DNA of 64,000 bases from Nitrospirota bacterium (GCA_021783515.1 JAJXTV010000014.1:31028-95027); one strand, 5' to 3'. Counted from the stretch's first letter, positions 25,435 to 35,235 are shown. Numbers and translations are program-made. The notes: generated from the letters alone by a model not told the origin.

Positions 25435-26676
25435 ATGCTGCCGAGGAGAGGGACCGGGAAAAAGGGCGCTGAGACAGGCGCGAAACGGAGAAGAATCGCC
25501 TATTTTGACTGCTCCTCCGGGATCAGCGGGGACATGTGTCTCGGCGCCCTCGTAGACGCCGGCGTCTCCCTGGAAAAGCTTTCTACGGCGCTGAAGAGAC
25601 TCCCTCTGCGGGGCTACAGACTCGAAAGGAAGAAGGTACTCCGCGCCGGGCTTGCGGCAACTAAGGTCGACGTCGTGGCCGCGTCGAAAGGCCCCCGGAC
25701 GCCGGCAGCGAGTTGGGAATACGTGAGAAGTATCATCCTCTCCTCTTCATTGCGGGAAGAGATAGCCAGTAAAGGCCTCGCCGTCTTCAAGCTGCTCTTT
25801 GACGCCGAGGCCAAGGTTCACGGCACGACGGCCGGGAAGGTCCATCTCCATGAGCTCGGCGCGGTGGACTGCATGGTGGATATCTTCGGCACGCTCATCG
25901 GCCTCGACCTCCTCGGCGTCGACGAGGTATACGCCTCTGCGGTGAACCTCGGCAGCGGCACGATCAAAACCTGCCACGGCATAATGCCGGTCCCCGCGCC
26001 GGCGACTGCGGAAATTCTGAAGCATATGGCGGTATACTCTTCCGGCATCCCTTATGAACTCGCCACGCCGACAGGCGCCGCCTTACTTAAGTATTTGGCG
26101 AAGGGCGTCGTGGCAGTCCCCGCATTCACTCCCGATACGATAGGGACCGGAGCAGGCTCCCGCGACACCGGAGACAGCCCCAATGTCCTGCGCATCTTCG
26201 CGGGACTTGCCGCCGACGCGCCGAACGCTGCAGAAAGGGTGACAATCATAGAGACGAATATCGACGACATGAACCCGCAGATATATGAGTATCTGACCGA
26301 GAGACTCTTCCTGGCGGGTGCGCTCGATGTTTCACTCACCCAGACGGTGATGAAGAAGATGAGACCGGCGGTGCTTCTCACCGTGCTTTGCGAAAAGGCG
26401 TCCAGAGACAGCCTCATCGACATCATACTCAGGGAAACGACGACTATCGGCGTCAGGTATCACGAGGTGTCACGGGTGACGATGGACCGGCAGATCCGGC
26501 AAGTGAAGACCCGCGGCGGCAGCGTGAGGGTGAAGTTCTCGTCGCGCGGAGACGTCATAAAGGCCATGCCCGAATATGACGACTGCCGGAAGGCGGCCAA
26601 AAAGAGCGGCGCCTCCCTTATCGAAATAGCGGAAGAGGCGAAGAGGGCTGCAGGCAGAGAGGGGAGGAACCGTTGA
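25435..26676 (+). CDS. larC: nickel-pincer cofactor biosynthesis protein LarC
   Basis: The 413-residue protein has the LarC/DUF111 hallmarks: IAYFDCSSGISGDMCLGALVDAG at the start, HGTTAGKVHLHELGAVDCMVDIFG, ETNIDDMNPQIYEYL and RPAVLLTVLC. LarC inserts nickel into the pincer nucleotide cofactor of lactate racemase and related enzymes. larB, larE and larA are not in the window. In this gene the two LarC domains are in one uninterrupted frame, whereas some species need a frameshift. The start at 25435 is uncertain; the conserved part begins about 20 residues in. It overlaps the kinase gene downstream by 4 bases. Confidence 0.92.
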   Translation: MLPRRGTGKKGAETGAKRRRIAYFDCSSGISGDMCLGALVDAGVSLEKLSTALKRLPLRGYRLERKKVLRAGLAATKVDVVAASKGPRTPAASWEYVRSIILSSSLREEIASKGLAVFKLLFDAEAKVHGTTAGKVHLHELGAVDCMVDIFGTLIGLDLLGVDEVYASAVNLGSGTIKTCHGIMPVPAPATAEILKHMAVYSSGIPYELATPTGAALLKYLAKGVVAVPAFTPDTIGTGAGSRDTGDSPNVLRIFAGLAADAPNAAERVTIIETNIDDMNPQIYEYLTERLFLAGALDVSLTQTVMKKMRPAVLLTVLCEKASRDSLIDIILRETTTIGVRYHEVSRVTMDRQIRQVKTRGGSVRVKFSSRGDVIKAMPEYDDCRKAAKKSGASLIEIAEEAKRAAGREGRNR

Positions 26677-27830
26677 CGGTGCAGGGCAGATCAATGGACC
26701 TTTTCGGAAAGGCCGATTTCCTTCACCGCCTTTTCGACACGATCCCTTCATTTCTCTTCATCGTCGACAGTGACGTACGCATCTTCCACCTGAACAACGC
26801 GGCGCTGAAACTGCTTGGCGGGGACAGAAACCGGCTCCTGCTGAAGAGGGGCGGCGAGGCCCTGCACTGCATCCATTCCTTTGAGGTGCCCGAAGGGTGT
26901 GGAAATGCCCCGCATTGCAGGGACTGTGTGGTCAGAAACAGTGTGGACAGGGCTTTCCGCGGCGAGGCGGTCCGCCGGCAGCTGACCAGGATGACCCTGG
27001 TTTCGGGCGGTGTAACGGCCGAGGTCCATCTGTCTGTTACCGCCGACCGCATGGACTATGAAGGACAGCCGTTCGTGCTACTCATCATGGAAGACGTGAC
27101 AGGGCTGAAAAGGGTGGAGGAAGAGCTCCGGCGGCGGACCAGGGAACTCGAAGCGATCAACGAGGAGCTTGACGCCTTCGGCTATTCGGTCGCCCACGAT
27201 CTTCGCGCTCCCCTCCGGGCGATCACTGGCTTCACCGAGGCCCTGGTAGAAGACCACGCCGCAAGCCTGGATGCGACGGCCGGCGATTACCTCGAACGGA
27301 TCTCAAACGCAGGCAGGAGGATGTCCCAGATGATCGATGACCTTCTGAAGCTCTCCCGCCTGTGCGGAGAGATGGTGCGTGAAAAGGTGGACCTGAGCAG
27401 ACTGGCGGAAGACGTTGCCGGCCAGCTCGCCGCCCTGGAGCCGGGCCGCAAGGTCGAGTTCTCGGTCGCGGACGGAATGGAGGACTGGGCCGACGCCCCC
27501 CTGATGAGGGCCGTCTTCGAAAACCTTCTCGGCAACTCCTGGAAATTCACATCGAGGCGAAGCCCGGCGCGCATAGAGTTTTCTAAACGGACAGACGGCG
27601 CCACCACGGTTTACTTCATCCGCGACAACGGCGTCGGCTTCGATATGGCCTATGCCGGGAAATTGTTCGACCCCTTCCAGCGCCTTCATTCCCAGGAAGA
27701 GTTCCCGGGATCGGGCATAGGGCTGGCGACCGTGCGACGCATTATCAGGCGTCACGGCGGCGCCATATGGGCCGAGGCAGCGCCCGACCGGGGCGCAACG
27801 TTCTTCTTCACCCTTAACGAAAACGTTTAG
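26673..27830 (+). CDS. PAS sensor histidine kinase
   Basis: This kinase has about 385 residues and no membrane segment. A PAS domain (about 15-145) contains HCIHSFEVPEGCGNAPHCRDCVV, a cysteine-rich stretch that could bind a cofactor or metal. HisKA carries the phosphoacceptor in SVAHDLRAPLRAI, and the HATPase domain has NLLGNSWKF, DNGVGFDM and GSGIGLATV. The likely start is TTG at 26673 with GGGGAGG upstream; an ATG at 26694 is the alternative. No response regulator is adjacent. Coupling to larC is suggested only by the 4-base overlap. Confidence 0.88.
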   Translation: MTVQGRSMDLFGKADFLHRLFDTIPSFLFIVDSDVRIFHLNNAALKLLGGDRNRLLLKRGGEALHCIHSFEVPEGCGNAPHCRDCVVRNSVDRAFRGEAVRRQLTRMTLVSGGVTAEVHLSVTADRMDYEGQPFVLLIMEDVTGLKRVEEELRRRTRELEAINEELDAFGYSVAHDLRAPLRAITGFTEALVEDHAASLDATAGDYLERISNAGRRMSQMIDDLLKLSRLCGEMVREKVDLSRLAEDVAGQLAALEPGRKVEFSVADGMEDWADAPLMRAVFENLLGNSWKFTSRRSPARIEFSKRTDGATTVYFIRDNGVGFDMAYAGKLFDPFQRLHSQEEFPGSGIGLATVRRIIRRHGGAIWAEAAPDRGATFFFTLNENV

Positions 27831-27980
27831 CGCCCCCGTTTTCCGCAATCATCCTCCGGTCTTTTTTCTCCCCTGCCTTGGAATCTTTCCTCTCTTCCCT
27901 CTTCCCGGTCACGCGGAGTTTTCCCGCTTTGTCGCATGCAACGTGAGAGCAACGGGAAGGCCGCCGCCTGACTGCCGTGT

Positions 27981-30443
27981 TTAGGCCGCCCTGAACTTCT
28001 TCAGCCTTAGGGCGTTCGTCACCACCGTGACCGACGAAAAGCCCATAGCCCCCGCGGCAAGCATGGGGTTCAAGAGGATGCCGAAGGAGGGAAAAAGCAC
28101 GCCGGCCGCAACCGGGATCAGGATCACATTATAGGCAAAGGCCCAAAAGAGGTTCTGCCTGATGTTCCTCAGCGTCGCCTTCGAAAGCGCGATCGCCGTA
28201 ACCACACCCTTGAGTCTGCCCCCTATCAGCGTGATGTCGGCCGCCTCCATCGCAACGTCCGTGCCGGTCCCGATCGCGATCCCCACATCGGCCTGCGCAA
28301 GGGCGGGGGCGTCGTTTATTCCGTCGCCGACCATGGCGACCACCTGCTCCCCGGCCTGGAGCTTCTTCACCTCCCCCGCCTTGTCTTCGGGCAGAACCTC
28401 GGCCAGCACCCTGTCGATCCCGACCTGGCGGGCGATCGCCTCTCCGGTGCGCCGGTTGTCGCCGGTCATCATCACGACCTCGATGCCGAGGCTATGGAGG
28501 GCCTTTACCGCATCCGCCGAATCCTCCTTGAGAGAGTCGGCGACCACCACGATGCCGGCCGCCCTTCCGTCGATGCCGAGAAACATCGGGGTCTTCCCCT
28601 CGGCGGCAAAAGCGGCGGCTCGACCGCCGAGTCCGGCGGCCGAGATGCCCTCTTCCGCCATGAATCTTTCATTCCCGAGGAGGACCTTCCTGCCGCCTAT
28701 CCCGGCCCTGATGCCGTGGCCCGGCACCGCCTCGAAATATTCGGGCGTCTTCAGCGCGATATTCCTCTCTTTCGCCTTTCTTACGATCGCCTCAGCGAGC
28801 GGGTGCTCCGATCCCTTCTCGGCCGACCCGGCGTAATACAGGATATCTTCTTCGCTGAATCCCTCCGGAGTGATCCCCACCACCTCCGGCTCGCCCTTTG
28901 TCAGTGTGCCGGTCTTGTCGAAAACGACCGTGGTGATCTTGTGGGCGGTCTCGAGGGCCTCTCCGCTTCTGATCAGCACCCCGTTTTCGGCGCCCTTTCC
29001 GGTACCCACCATGATCGACGTAGGTGTGGCGAGACCGAGCGAACAGGGGCATGCGATGATGAGGACCGCAATAAAATTGAGGACCGCATACCGAAAGGAA
29101 GGCTCGGGGCCCAAAAGATACCATACGATGAAGGTAAGCGTCGCGACGCCGATGACGGCCGGCACGAAATACGAGGCGATACGGTCAGCGAGCCGCGCGA
29201 TCGGCGGCTTCGAGCCCTGCGCCGTCTGGACCATATCGATGATATGGGCGAGCATAGTGTCCCGTCCTACCTTCGTCGCCTCGAACGTGAAAGACCCCGT
29301 CTTGTTTATCGTCGCGCCGATCACATCGTCTCCGGCATGCTTTTCGACCGGCATCGACTCGCCCGTCACCATCGATTCGTCTACCGAAGAATACCCTTCC
29401 CTGATCGTCCCGTCGACCGGTATCTTCTCGCCGGGCCGCACCACCACGCTATCTCCTATCTCCACATCCTCCACCGGGATATCCGCCTCCGCCCCGCCCC
29501 TTACGACCCGCGCCGTCTTTGCCTGGAGGCCGATCAGGTTCTTGATCGCCTCGGACGTCTGGCCCTTCGCGCGGGCCTCGAAGAGCCTCCCAAGCAGGAT
29601 GAGCACGACGATCGTGGCGGCGGTGTCGAAATAGACGGCCGCGGTGTATCCCTTCAGCTCGAAGACGGACGGGAAGAAGGTTGCCACGACGCTGTAGAGA
29701 TACGCCGAAGAGGTGCCGACCGCGATCAGCGTGTTCATATTGGTAGTCCTGTGGCGCGCCGCAGATATTGCCCCCGTGTAAAACTGCCATCCGATCCAGA
29801 ACTGCACCGGCGTTTCGATCAGAAGCTGGAGCATGAAATTCGCCTGCCTCGAAAGCGGGAGGACCTTTGCCAGCCCGGTCCTGTCCCAATGCATGAGGAT
29901 GAAGAGGGGGACGGCAAGCATGGCGCCGGAGATCACCTTCCGTTTCAGCGTCCGGTATGCCGCCTCTCTTTCGCGCTGCTCCTTTTCGACCGCGTCCTCG
30001 CCCTTCTCCGCTTCGACGATGTCGTAGCCGGCCTCCCGGACCGTCTTTCTGAACTCCCGGACGCCGACCTGAGAAGGGAAATATTCTATCGCCGCCTTCT
30101 CGGTGGCGAAATTCACCGACGCCGAGATCACGCCCTCGAGCGAGCCGAGCGCCCTCTGCACCGCCTCGACGCAGGCGGCGCAGGACATGCCCTTGATCGG
30201 CAGGATGATCCGTGAGACGGAAACGCCGTAGCCGAGGTCCTTCACTGTTTTGATGAAATCATCGACGGTGACCTTTGAGGTGTCGTAGACGACCGACGCC
30301 TTTTCGGCGGCGAAATTCACCGACGCCTCCTCGACGCCACCGAGTCCGGCGAGACTTTCCTGGACATGGGCCGCACAGGAGGCACAGGACATGCCGGTAA
30401 TAGGCAGGTCTATCCTGGTCGATGACTTCTGCTTTTCATCCAT
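27981..30443 (-). CDS. copA: copper-translocating P-type ATPase CopA
   Basis: The 820-residue P1B-ATPase has two N-terminal heavy-metal domains (GMSCASC and GMSCAAC) and membrane helices. It has the transmembrane metal motif ACPCSLG, the phosphorylation site DKTGTLTKG, an HP-type motif (EHPLAEA), and [12 protein letters not shown]. It exports Cu(I) from the cytoplasm. One base separates its ATG from the stop of the upstream glutaredoxin-like selenoprotein candidate, so both are probably one transcript. Confidence 0.96.
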   Translation of the reverse strand: MDEKQKSSTRIDLPITGMSCASCAAHVQESLAGLGGVEEASVNFAAEKASVVYDTSKVTVDDFIKTVKDLGYGVSVSRIILPIKGMSCAACVEAVQRALGSLEGVISASVNFATEKAAIEYFPSQVGVREFRKTVREAGYDIVEAEKGEDAVEKEQREREAAYRTLKRKVISGAMLAVPLFILMHWDRTGLAKVLPLSRQANFMLQLLIETPVQFWIGWQFYTGAISAARHRTTNMNTLIAVGTSSAYLYSVVATFFPSVFELKGYTAAVYFDTAATIVVLILLGRLFEARAKGQTSEAIKNLIGLQAKTARVVRGGAEADIPVEDVEIGDSVVVRPGEKIPVDGTIREGYSSVDESMVTGESMPVEKHAGDDVIGATINKTGSFTFEATKVGRDTMLAHIIDMVQTAQGSKPPIARLADRIASYFVPAVIGVATLTFIVWYLLGPEPSFRYAVLNFIAVLIIACPCSLGLATPTSIMVGTGKGAENGVLIRSGEALETAHKITTVVFDKTGTLTKGEPEVVGITPEGFSEEDILYYAGSAEKGSEHPLAEAIVRKAKERNIALKTPEYFEAVPGHGIRAGIGGRKVLLGNERFMAEEGISAAGLGGRAAAFAAEGKTPMFLGIDGRAAGIVVVADSLKEDSADAVKALHSLGIEVVMMTGDNRRTGEAIARQVGIDRVLAEVLPEDKAGEVKKLQAGEQVVAMVGDGINDAPALAQADVGIAIGTGTDVAMEAADITLIGGRLKGVVTAIALSKATLRNIRQNLFWAFAYNVILIPVAAGVLFPSFGILLNPMLAAGAMGFSSVTVVTNALRLKKFRAA

Positions 30444-30444
30444 A

Positions 30445-30708
30445 TCAATCTCCCTGTGCGATCACGTCGAGCAGTTTCTCGATCTCCTGTCTGTTCTGCC
30501 TGAACCCAAGGAAGACCCTGCCCCGAATCACCAGCGTAGGGGTCGCCAGTCTTCCGTGCTTCGACGCGAGCTCTTCCCTGGCGGAATTGTCCGCCGCGAT
30601 GTCCTTGTTGACAAACTTCACTCCCCTCGCCGAAAGAAACTCTTTCAGTGCGTGGCAGTCATGTCAGTTCGGCGAGGTATAAAGTACGATCTCGGTCTCT
30701 TCGTGCAT
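30445..30708 (-). CDS. candidate selenoprotein: glutaredoxin-like protein with UxxC motif
   Basis: Read from the ATG at 30708 with the in-frame TGA at 30666-30664 as selenocysteine (residue 15), this is an 87-residue thioredoxin-fold protein. It runs [20 protein letters not shown], then [18 protein letters not shown] and the cis-proline region ATPTLVIRG. Glutaredoxins of this kind have CxxC at that spot, so TGA replaces the first catalytic cysteine. A hairpin at 30648-30630 fits a SECIS. The gene directly precedes copA, which suggests a role in thiol or copper chemistry. A nonsense mutation is the alternative, but the rest of the frame is intact. Confidence 0.8.
30630..30648 (-). promoter_or_regulatory. 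SECIS-like hairpin of the glutaredoxin-like gene
   Basis: On the minus strand CUGAAAG pairs with CUUUCGG (seven pairs, one U-G) around the five-base loop AGUUU. The loop starts 23 bases after the UGA. Geometry and loop match the hairpin in the DUF1573-cytochrome gene. Confidence 0.65.
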
Positions 30709-30754
30709 GGTCTCGCGTCGCTTTCGTGGCGCTAAGTAGTTGCGAATGCGCTTA

Positions 30755-30760
30755 ATTATA
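30755..30760 (-). promoter_or_regulatory. possible -10 box upstream of the glutaredoxin-copA pair
   Basis: A perfect TATAAT lies about 47 bases before the start codon. The best -35 candidate, TTGCTG, is 19 bases upstream of it, a poor spacing, so the promoter call is tentative. Confidence 0.35.
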
Positions 30761-30874
30761 ACATCTTTTCGTTGTCGGGCAGCAATGTACGGAACGATAA
30801 TCCACACAGACCGAGGGTTTATGGCCAAACGCAGAAACGAAGTCGGATAATGGGGGCTCCGCGGGACCGACCGG

Positions 30875-32674
30875 CTATTTTCCCCCGGCCGGGACGAAGA
30901 CCTTCCTGCAGGAAAAATGCCTGAGATTGCCGTCGTAATCCCCCACGGCGATCCCTATATTCCCGCCCCGGTCGACGACCGACGGCGCGCTGTGATCTTT
31001 GACGGCGATGCCGTCGAGAAAGCCGTCGGGCTGAAACTCCGTGGACCCCGGACCGCTTCCCTCCGCCGTAAAAAGAGAGATCCTTCCGTCCTGCCGGCCG
31101 ACAAGCAGGAAGACCGTCCCGCCGTCGCGGAAGAGGGCCGGGGACGCATACCGGTCTACCCTGACCTCGTCGAAGACTCCTTTGATGCTCTTCCACAAAG
31201 GTGCTCCGTCGTCCGCCTCGCCGTACCGGAATCCCCGGACCCGCCCATCGACATCGCCGACGATCAACTCCCATCTGCCGTCCCCGTCGAGGTCGAAGAC
31301 CTCCGGCGAGGAATGCATCATCTTCGGGAGCCCCGCAAAGAAATTCTTCTCCTCCGTCCAGACCGGGCCGGCCCGGCTGCCGGTGTTCAGAAATGCCTTT
31401 ATCAGCCCGTCCTGCTGGCCGGTAACGAGGAGAGTGCCCCCCCCCCATTCTGCGAGCACGCCCTTTGAAAATCCCGAAAGCTTGATCCCTCTGAAATAAT
31501 CCGGCCTTTCGACCGGCACCGTCCCTTCGGCCGGGGTGTCGAAAGCGAAAAACTTCATTTCCCCGTAGGCGTTCCCCGAGGTCATAAAGAGCCGGCCACC
31601 GTCCGATCCCAGCACCGGCGTGCAGGCGGGACCCGGCAGGACACGTCCCGAAAAGAGCTCGCCCGATTCTTTCCATTCGCGGAAACTGCCCCGCCTGTTC
31701 CTGAAATAGCGGAATTTCCCGGTTCCGTCCGCCACCACGAGGTCGGGGAAATCTGCGCCGGGAAGCCGCACAAAAGAAGGAGAGGCGAAACCGGTCGTGG
31801 ATATCCCCAGTGTCGTCCTGCTCCAACCGCCTGCTCTTCCGTCGGCCCCTTCGAAGAGATAGAGCTTCCCCATGTCGTTGCCGACGACGATGTGGGCCTT
31901 CCCGCCGGCTGCAAACGCCGCAGGAGCCGCATACATTCCGATCCGCACCCCCCTGAAATAAGCCGGGTCCTTCCTGAATACGATCCGGCCGTCCTTCGAT
32001 CTGTTACGGTAATATAATAGGCGGCCTTCAGAGTTTCCGACCAGGAGATCCGGCCTGCCCTTTTTGCCTGTTTCGACGAGACTGGGTGCGGCGTCGTTGC
32101 CGACCCGAATTTCCGGCATGTCGACCGCCCGCCAGGAGGGCTCCGCCTCGGTTCCGGCATTTCTGAATATCAGCACCCTGCCCGAGTCTGAAGAGAATCC
32201 TCCCGTGCCGACGATCACCTCCGGCCTGCCATCGCCGTCGATGTCCCCTACGGCCGGGGAGGAAAAAGCCCCCGCGGATATACCGTAAAAATAATTCCTC
32301 TCCTGCCGCCACTCGGGCTCCTCCGCCGTGCCGTAATTCTTATAGAGACGAAGCGCACCGCCCTTGCCGCCCTCAACCATCTCGTCCACGCCGTCGCCGT
32401 CGATGTCGTAAAACACGATCCTCGCAAACGGGAGCGACTCGAGGCCGCAATGGTTGAATACCTCCTTCGTGTCTTCCCTGCACTGCAGGGAGACCCGCAG
32501 CTTCGGCGGCGGCGGCGTGGGAGGAGGCTGCGGTTTCACGACAGGCGGCGGGGCAGGCGGAGTTTCCGCGGGACGGGAAACCTCTTTTTCCGTCGCGCAG
32601 GAGGCGACCACGACAATAAGAGCGGCGGCGGAAATCGCCCTTGTGACAATGGACAACGATACGCATTTCATCAT
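30875..32674 (-). CDS. FG-GAP/VCBS-repeat lipoprotein
   Basis: This is a lipoprotein of about 599 residues. The signal ends in VVVASC, followed by a proline-rich linker (PPAPPPVVKPQPPPTPPPP). The remainder repeats FG-GAP-like units of 45-60 residues with calcium-binding-type cores such as YDIDGDGVDEM, VGDIDGDGRPEVIVG and FDLDGDGRWELIVG. This predicts a beta-propeller on the outer membrane or cell surface. The partner and role are unknown. A strong hairpin lies between it and the OmpA gene upstream. Confidence 0.85.
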   Translation of the reverse strand: MMKCVSLSIVTRAISAAALIVVVASCATEKEVSRPAETPPAPPPVVKPQPPPTPPPPKLRVSLQCREDTKEVFNHCGLESLPFARIVFYDIDGDGVDEMVEGGKGGALRLYKNYGTAEEPEWRQERNYFYGISAGAFSSPAVGDIDGDGRPEVIVGTGGFSSDSGRVLIFRNAGTEAEPSWRAVDMPEIRVGNDAAPSLVETGKKGRPDLLVGNSEGRLLYYRNRSKDGRIVFRKDPAYFRGVRIGMYAAPAAFAAGGKAHIVVGNDMGKLYLFEGADGRAGGWSRTTLGISTTGFASPSFVRLPGADFPDLVVADGTGKFRYFRNRRGSFREWKESGELFSGRVLPGPACTPVLGSDGGRLFMTSGNAYGEMKFFAFDTPAEGTVPVERPDYFRGIKLSGFSKGVLAEWGGGTLLVTGQQDGLIKAFLNTGSRAGPVWTEEKNFFAGLPKMMHSSPEVFDLDGDGRWELIVGDVDGRVRGFRYGEADDGAPLWKSIKGVFDEVRVDRYASPALFRDGGTVFLLVGRQDGRISLFTAEGSGPGSTEFQPDGFLDGIAVKDHSAPSVVDRGGNIGIAVGDYDGNLRHFSCRKVFVPAGGK

Positions 32675-32693
32675 TTTTTCCGGCGGTTAGAAC

Positions 32694-32732
32694 GCCGAAA
32701 GCCCCGGGCGCTTCCCGTCCGGGGCTTTCGGC
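32694..32732 (-). terminator. hairpin after the first OmpA gene
   Basis: GCCGAAAGCCCCGG (32694-32707) is repeated inverted at 32719-32732 around an 11-nt loop, 22 bases downstream of the OmpA stop codon. The 14-bp stem is perfect but there is no U tract. Confidence 0.55.
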
Positions 32733-32754
32733 TGATCTACTATGAATTGTACTA

Positions 32755-33750
32755 CTATTTTATGATAATTTCAAAGTGGACCCGTCTGTTGATCTTCGCC
32801 CCCTTGGACTCCTTCCGGTACGGCCGCAGTTCCGGAACTTCCAGCTTCGTCTTGCCGTATCCGACCGTCGTCATTCTCTCCGGCGCGATCCCCTTCTGAG
32901 CGAGATAGGCCTTCACCCCATCCGCCCTCTTCCAGCTGAGCTTCATATTGTAGAGCGCGCTGCCTACTGCGGACGTATGCCCCTGAATCTCGATCAGGAT
33001 CTCCGGATTCTCCTTGAGGACCGCTATATTCTTGTCGAGTATCTCCTTGGCCGCGTCGGTAAGCGCCGCCCGGTTGTTCGCGAAGTGCACGTCTTCGAGC
33101 ACGATCTTGACCGGCTCGGGTTCAGGGGCAGGCGCAGGCGCAACCGGCTCCGGTTTCGGGGCGGGATGGGGGGCGGCTTCGGGCTGCGGCACGGGCTCGG
33201 GCTTCGGAGCCGGCGCCGGAGGGGGGGGAGGCGGAGGGACGGCCTCCGGAGTCTTTCCTCCGAAGGCAAACGTCAGACCGGCGGTGAGCATCGCGTTATT
33301 CGCATGGGTGATCACATCCCGATAGTCGACCCTGATTGCGACGCTCTTCGACAGAAAATATTTAAAGCCGACCCCGAAATCGGCCATCGCCGTCGTGTAG
33401 GACTCGCTGTGCCTCGGCCGGACATGGGCCTCGCCGAGGCCGGCGACGACAAACGGATGGAACGACTCCTTCTCCGGCATAAAATGATAAAGCACGTCCG
33501 CCTGGAACATCTCGGCCGCGTTATGCATGAAATCGAACGCGCCCTCGACCTCCCAGTTCTTCGTGATCACATATCCCGCCCGGATACCGTAGACCGGCTT
33601 ATGGCAGAGCACGCGCGAGGTAGCGCCTGTGCAGTACCCGGCAAAGGGGTTCAGCTCAAAAGTCCCCTCCCTGATCTCCGCCCTGGCGGCAAGGGGCGAG
33701 GCAACGGTAAAGATGACCAATATAGCAAGAAACGGCAGGAATCTTCTCAT
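32755..33750 (-). CDS. OmpA-family outer membrane protein (paralogue 1)
   Basis: The protein has about 331 residues: a signal peptide, an eight-strand-type beta-barrel (REGTFELNPFAGYCTG, FGVGFKYFLSKSVAIRVDYRD), a Pro/Glu/Ala-rich hinge at about 175-225 and a C-terminal OmpA peptidoglycan-binding domain (EIQGHTSAVGSALYNMKLSWKRADGVKAYL). The barrel contains an extra cysteine pair (CTGATSRVLC). The OmpA domain reads VHFANNRAALTDAA where paralogues have VHFDFDKATLTDEA. The start at 33750 has GGGAGGG upstream; the longer frame is not needed. Confidence 0.9.
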   Translation of the reverse strand: MRRFLPFLAILVIFTVASPLAARAEIREGTFELNPFAGYCTGATSRVLCHKPVYGIRAGYVITKNWEVEGAFDFMHNAAEMFQADVLYHFMPEKESFHPFVVAGLGEAHVRPRHSESYTTAMADFGVGFKYFLSKSVAIRVDYRDVITHANNAMLTAGLTFAFGGKTPEAVPPPPPPPAPAPKPEPVPQPEAAPHPAPKPEPVAPAPAPEPEPVKIVLEDVHFANNRAALTDAAKEILDKNIAVLKENPEILIEIQGHTSAVGSALYNMKLSWKRADGVKAYLAQKGIAPERMTTVGYGKTKLEVPELRPYRKESKGAKINRRVHFEIIIK

Positions 33751-33774
33751 CTTCCCTCCCAAAAATTTTCCACT

Positions 33775-33803
33775 ATAATAAATGCAACCGGATGCCCTGT
33801 CAA
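33775..33803 (-). promoter_or_regulatory. sigma70 promoter of OmpA paralogue 1
   Basis: TTGACA (33803-33798) and TATTAT (33780-33775) are separated by 17 bases and lie 25 bases before the start codon. The second OmpA gene has the same boxes and spacing. Confidence 0.75.
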
Positions 33804-33987
33804 CAAGAATCATTCCTCCTGAAGCGCCTCCCGGCCCTCGGTGAACTTCTCTTCCCAAAAATCTGGTTGACATAATTTCTCAATTCCTTTAGTCTGAAAC
33901 GATTCGAAATGGGGGCTTTTTCACCCACGTTCGGCGCGAATAAAATCTTATTATTAAGAACAAGAGTAAGGAGGGAAGGAGAAAGGG

Positions 33988-35157
33988 ATGAAAAGACGAT
34001 TGTTCCTGTCTTGTATAGCATTACTTCTTGCGGCCGTTGTTTCCGGCTGCGGGTGCGGCGGCGGAGACGAAGGCCCCGTGCTGGTTTCGATCGAGGTATC
34101 CCCCGCAAATCCGAGCGTCCCGCTCGGAGTCTCCCGGCAGTTTACCGCAACGGGGGTCTTTTCCGACCAGACGACCCTCGACCTCACCGAGGCGGTGACG
34201 TGGAATTCATCCGATGCGGCGATTGCTACGGTCAGCGATGCCGAAGGATCGAAAGGGCTTGCCGTGTCGGCGTCGGCCGGGACGACCTCCATCACCGCGA
34301 CATCCGGGGGAGTCTCCGGACACACCACGATGACCGTTACAGACGCGGCCCTGGTGTCGATCGCGATTACGCCCGTGAACCCGGGCATTGCCCTCGGGAC
34401 CTCGCAGCAGTTTGCCGCTTCGGGGACCTATACCGACGGGACGACGCGGGACGTCACCGCAGAGGTCGCATGGGAAACAGGATCGCCTTCGGTCGCCACT
34501 ATCAGCAACTCCGGAGGATCAAAGGGACTCGCCTCGTCTCACGCAATCGGAGAGACTTCCGTGTCGGCGGCATCCGGTGCGATCACCGCCTCGACGACCC
34601 TGACCGTAACCGCGGCGCAGCTCGCCTCGATCCAGGTGACCCCGCAGGGCGCGTCCGTTACCACGGGGGCGACACAGCAGTTTAAGGCTACGGGGACCTT
34701 CACCGACGGCTCGGCACAAGACCTGACGACGAGCGCCTCATGGAGTTCTTCGGATGCCTCGATCGCCATCGTCAGCAATCTCCCGGGCTCGCAGGGGCTG
34801 GCGTCAGCCCTGTCTGCCGGAACGGTCACCGTCACGGCAACGTCCGGAAGCCTGTCGGGATCTGCTTCATTGACGGTAAGGGACGTGACACTTGCCTCGA
34901 TCACAGTAACACCGGCAAATCTGGTGGCGAAATTCGGGACTACGATACAATATACCGCAAAGGGAACGTATTCAGACGGGAGCGTCCAGGATATTACGCA
35001 GCTCGTGACCTGGAGTTCCTCGAATGCCTCGATCGCCACGATCAGCAACGCCCCGGGGACGAAAGGACTCGCGACTACCGACCATCTGGTCGGCCGGACG
35101 ACCATTACGGCGACCCTGGGGGCTGTCTCGGGATCTACTGACCTGATAGACCCGTAA
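33988..35157 (+). CDS. lipoprotein with four BIG2 Ig-like repeats
   Basis: The 389-residue protein has a lipoprotein signal (LLAAVVSGCGCGG), then four tandem bacterial Ig-like group 2 domains of 80-90 residues. Each begins with a form of VSIEVSPANPSVPLGVSRQFTATG and contains a WxSSDxSIATVS core. Such proteins are usually surface adhesins or scaffold proteins. An AAGGAGGGAAGGAG ribosome-binding site precedes the ATG. It lies between the two OmpA genes on the opposite strand. Confidence 0.88.
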   Translation: MKRRLFLSCIALLLAAVVSGCGCGGGDEGPVLVSIEVSPANPSVPLGVSRQFTATGVFSDQTTLDLTEAVTWNSSDAAIATVSDAEGSKGLAVSASAGTTSITATSGGVSGHTTMTVTDAALVSIAITPVNPGIALGTSQQFAASGTYTDGTTRDVTAEVAWETGSPSVATISNSGGSKGLASSHAIGETSVSAASGAITASTTLTVTAAQLASIQVTPQGASVTTGATQQFKATGTFTDGSAQDLTTSASWSSSDASIAIVSNLPGSQGLASALSAGTVTVTATSGSLSGSASLTVRDVTLASITVTPANLVAKFGTTIQYTAKGTYSDGSVQDITQLVTWSSSNASIATISNAPGTKGLATTDHLVGRTTITATLGAVSGSTDLIDP

Positions 35158-35181
35158 GCGGCTGCCGCAAACGGCCCGCAC

Positions 35182-35223
35182 AAAAAAAGGCCCCTGACCG
35201 CTGTCCGGTCAGGGGCCTTTTTT
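35182..35223. terminator. bidirectional intrinsic terminator
   Basis: GGCCCCTGACCG (35189-35200) pairs with CGGTCAGGGGCC (35206-35217) around a 5-nt loop. The stem is flanked by seven A on the left and six T on the right. It serves the BIG2 gene on the plus strand and the converging OmpA paralogue 2 on the minus strand. Confidence 0.93.
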
Positions 35224-35235
35224 ACGTCCTGTCCT

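Noticed and set aside
33867..33895. Promoter for the BIG2 lipoprotein (TTGACA then TAGTCT)
   Set aside because: The -35 box is perfect and the spacing is 17, but TAGTCT is a poor -10 box, so it was left out of the feature list.
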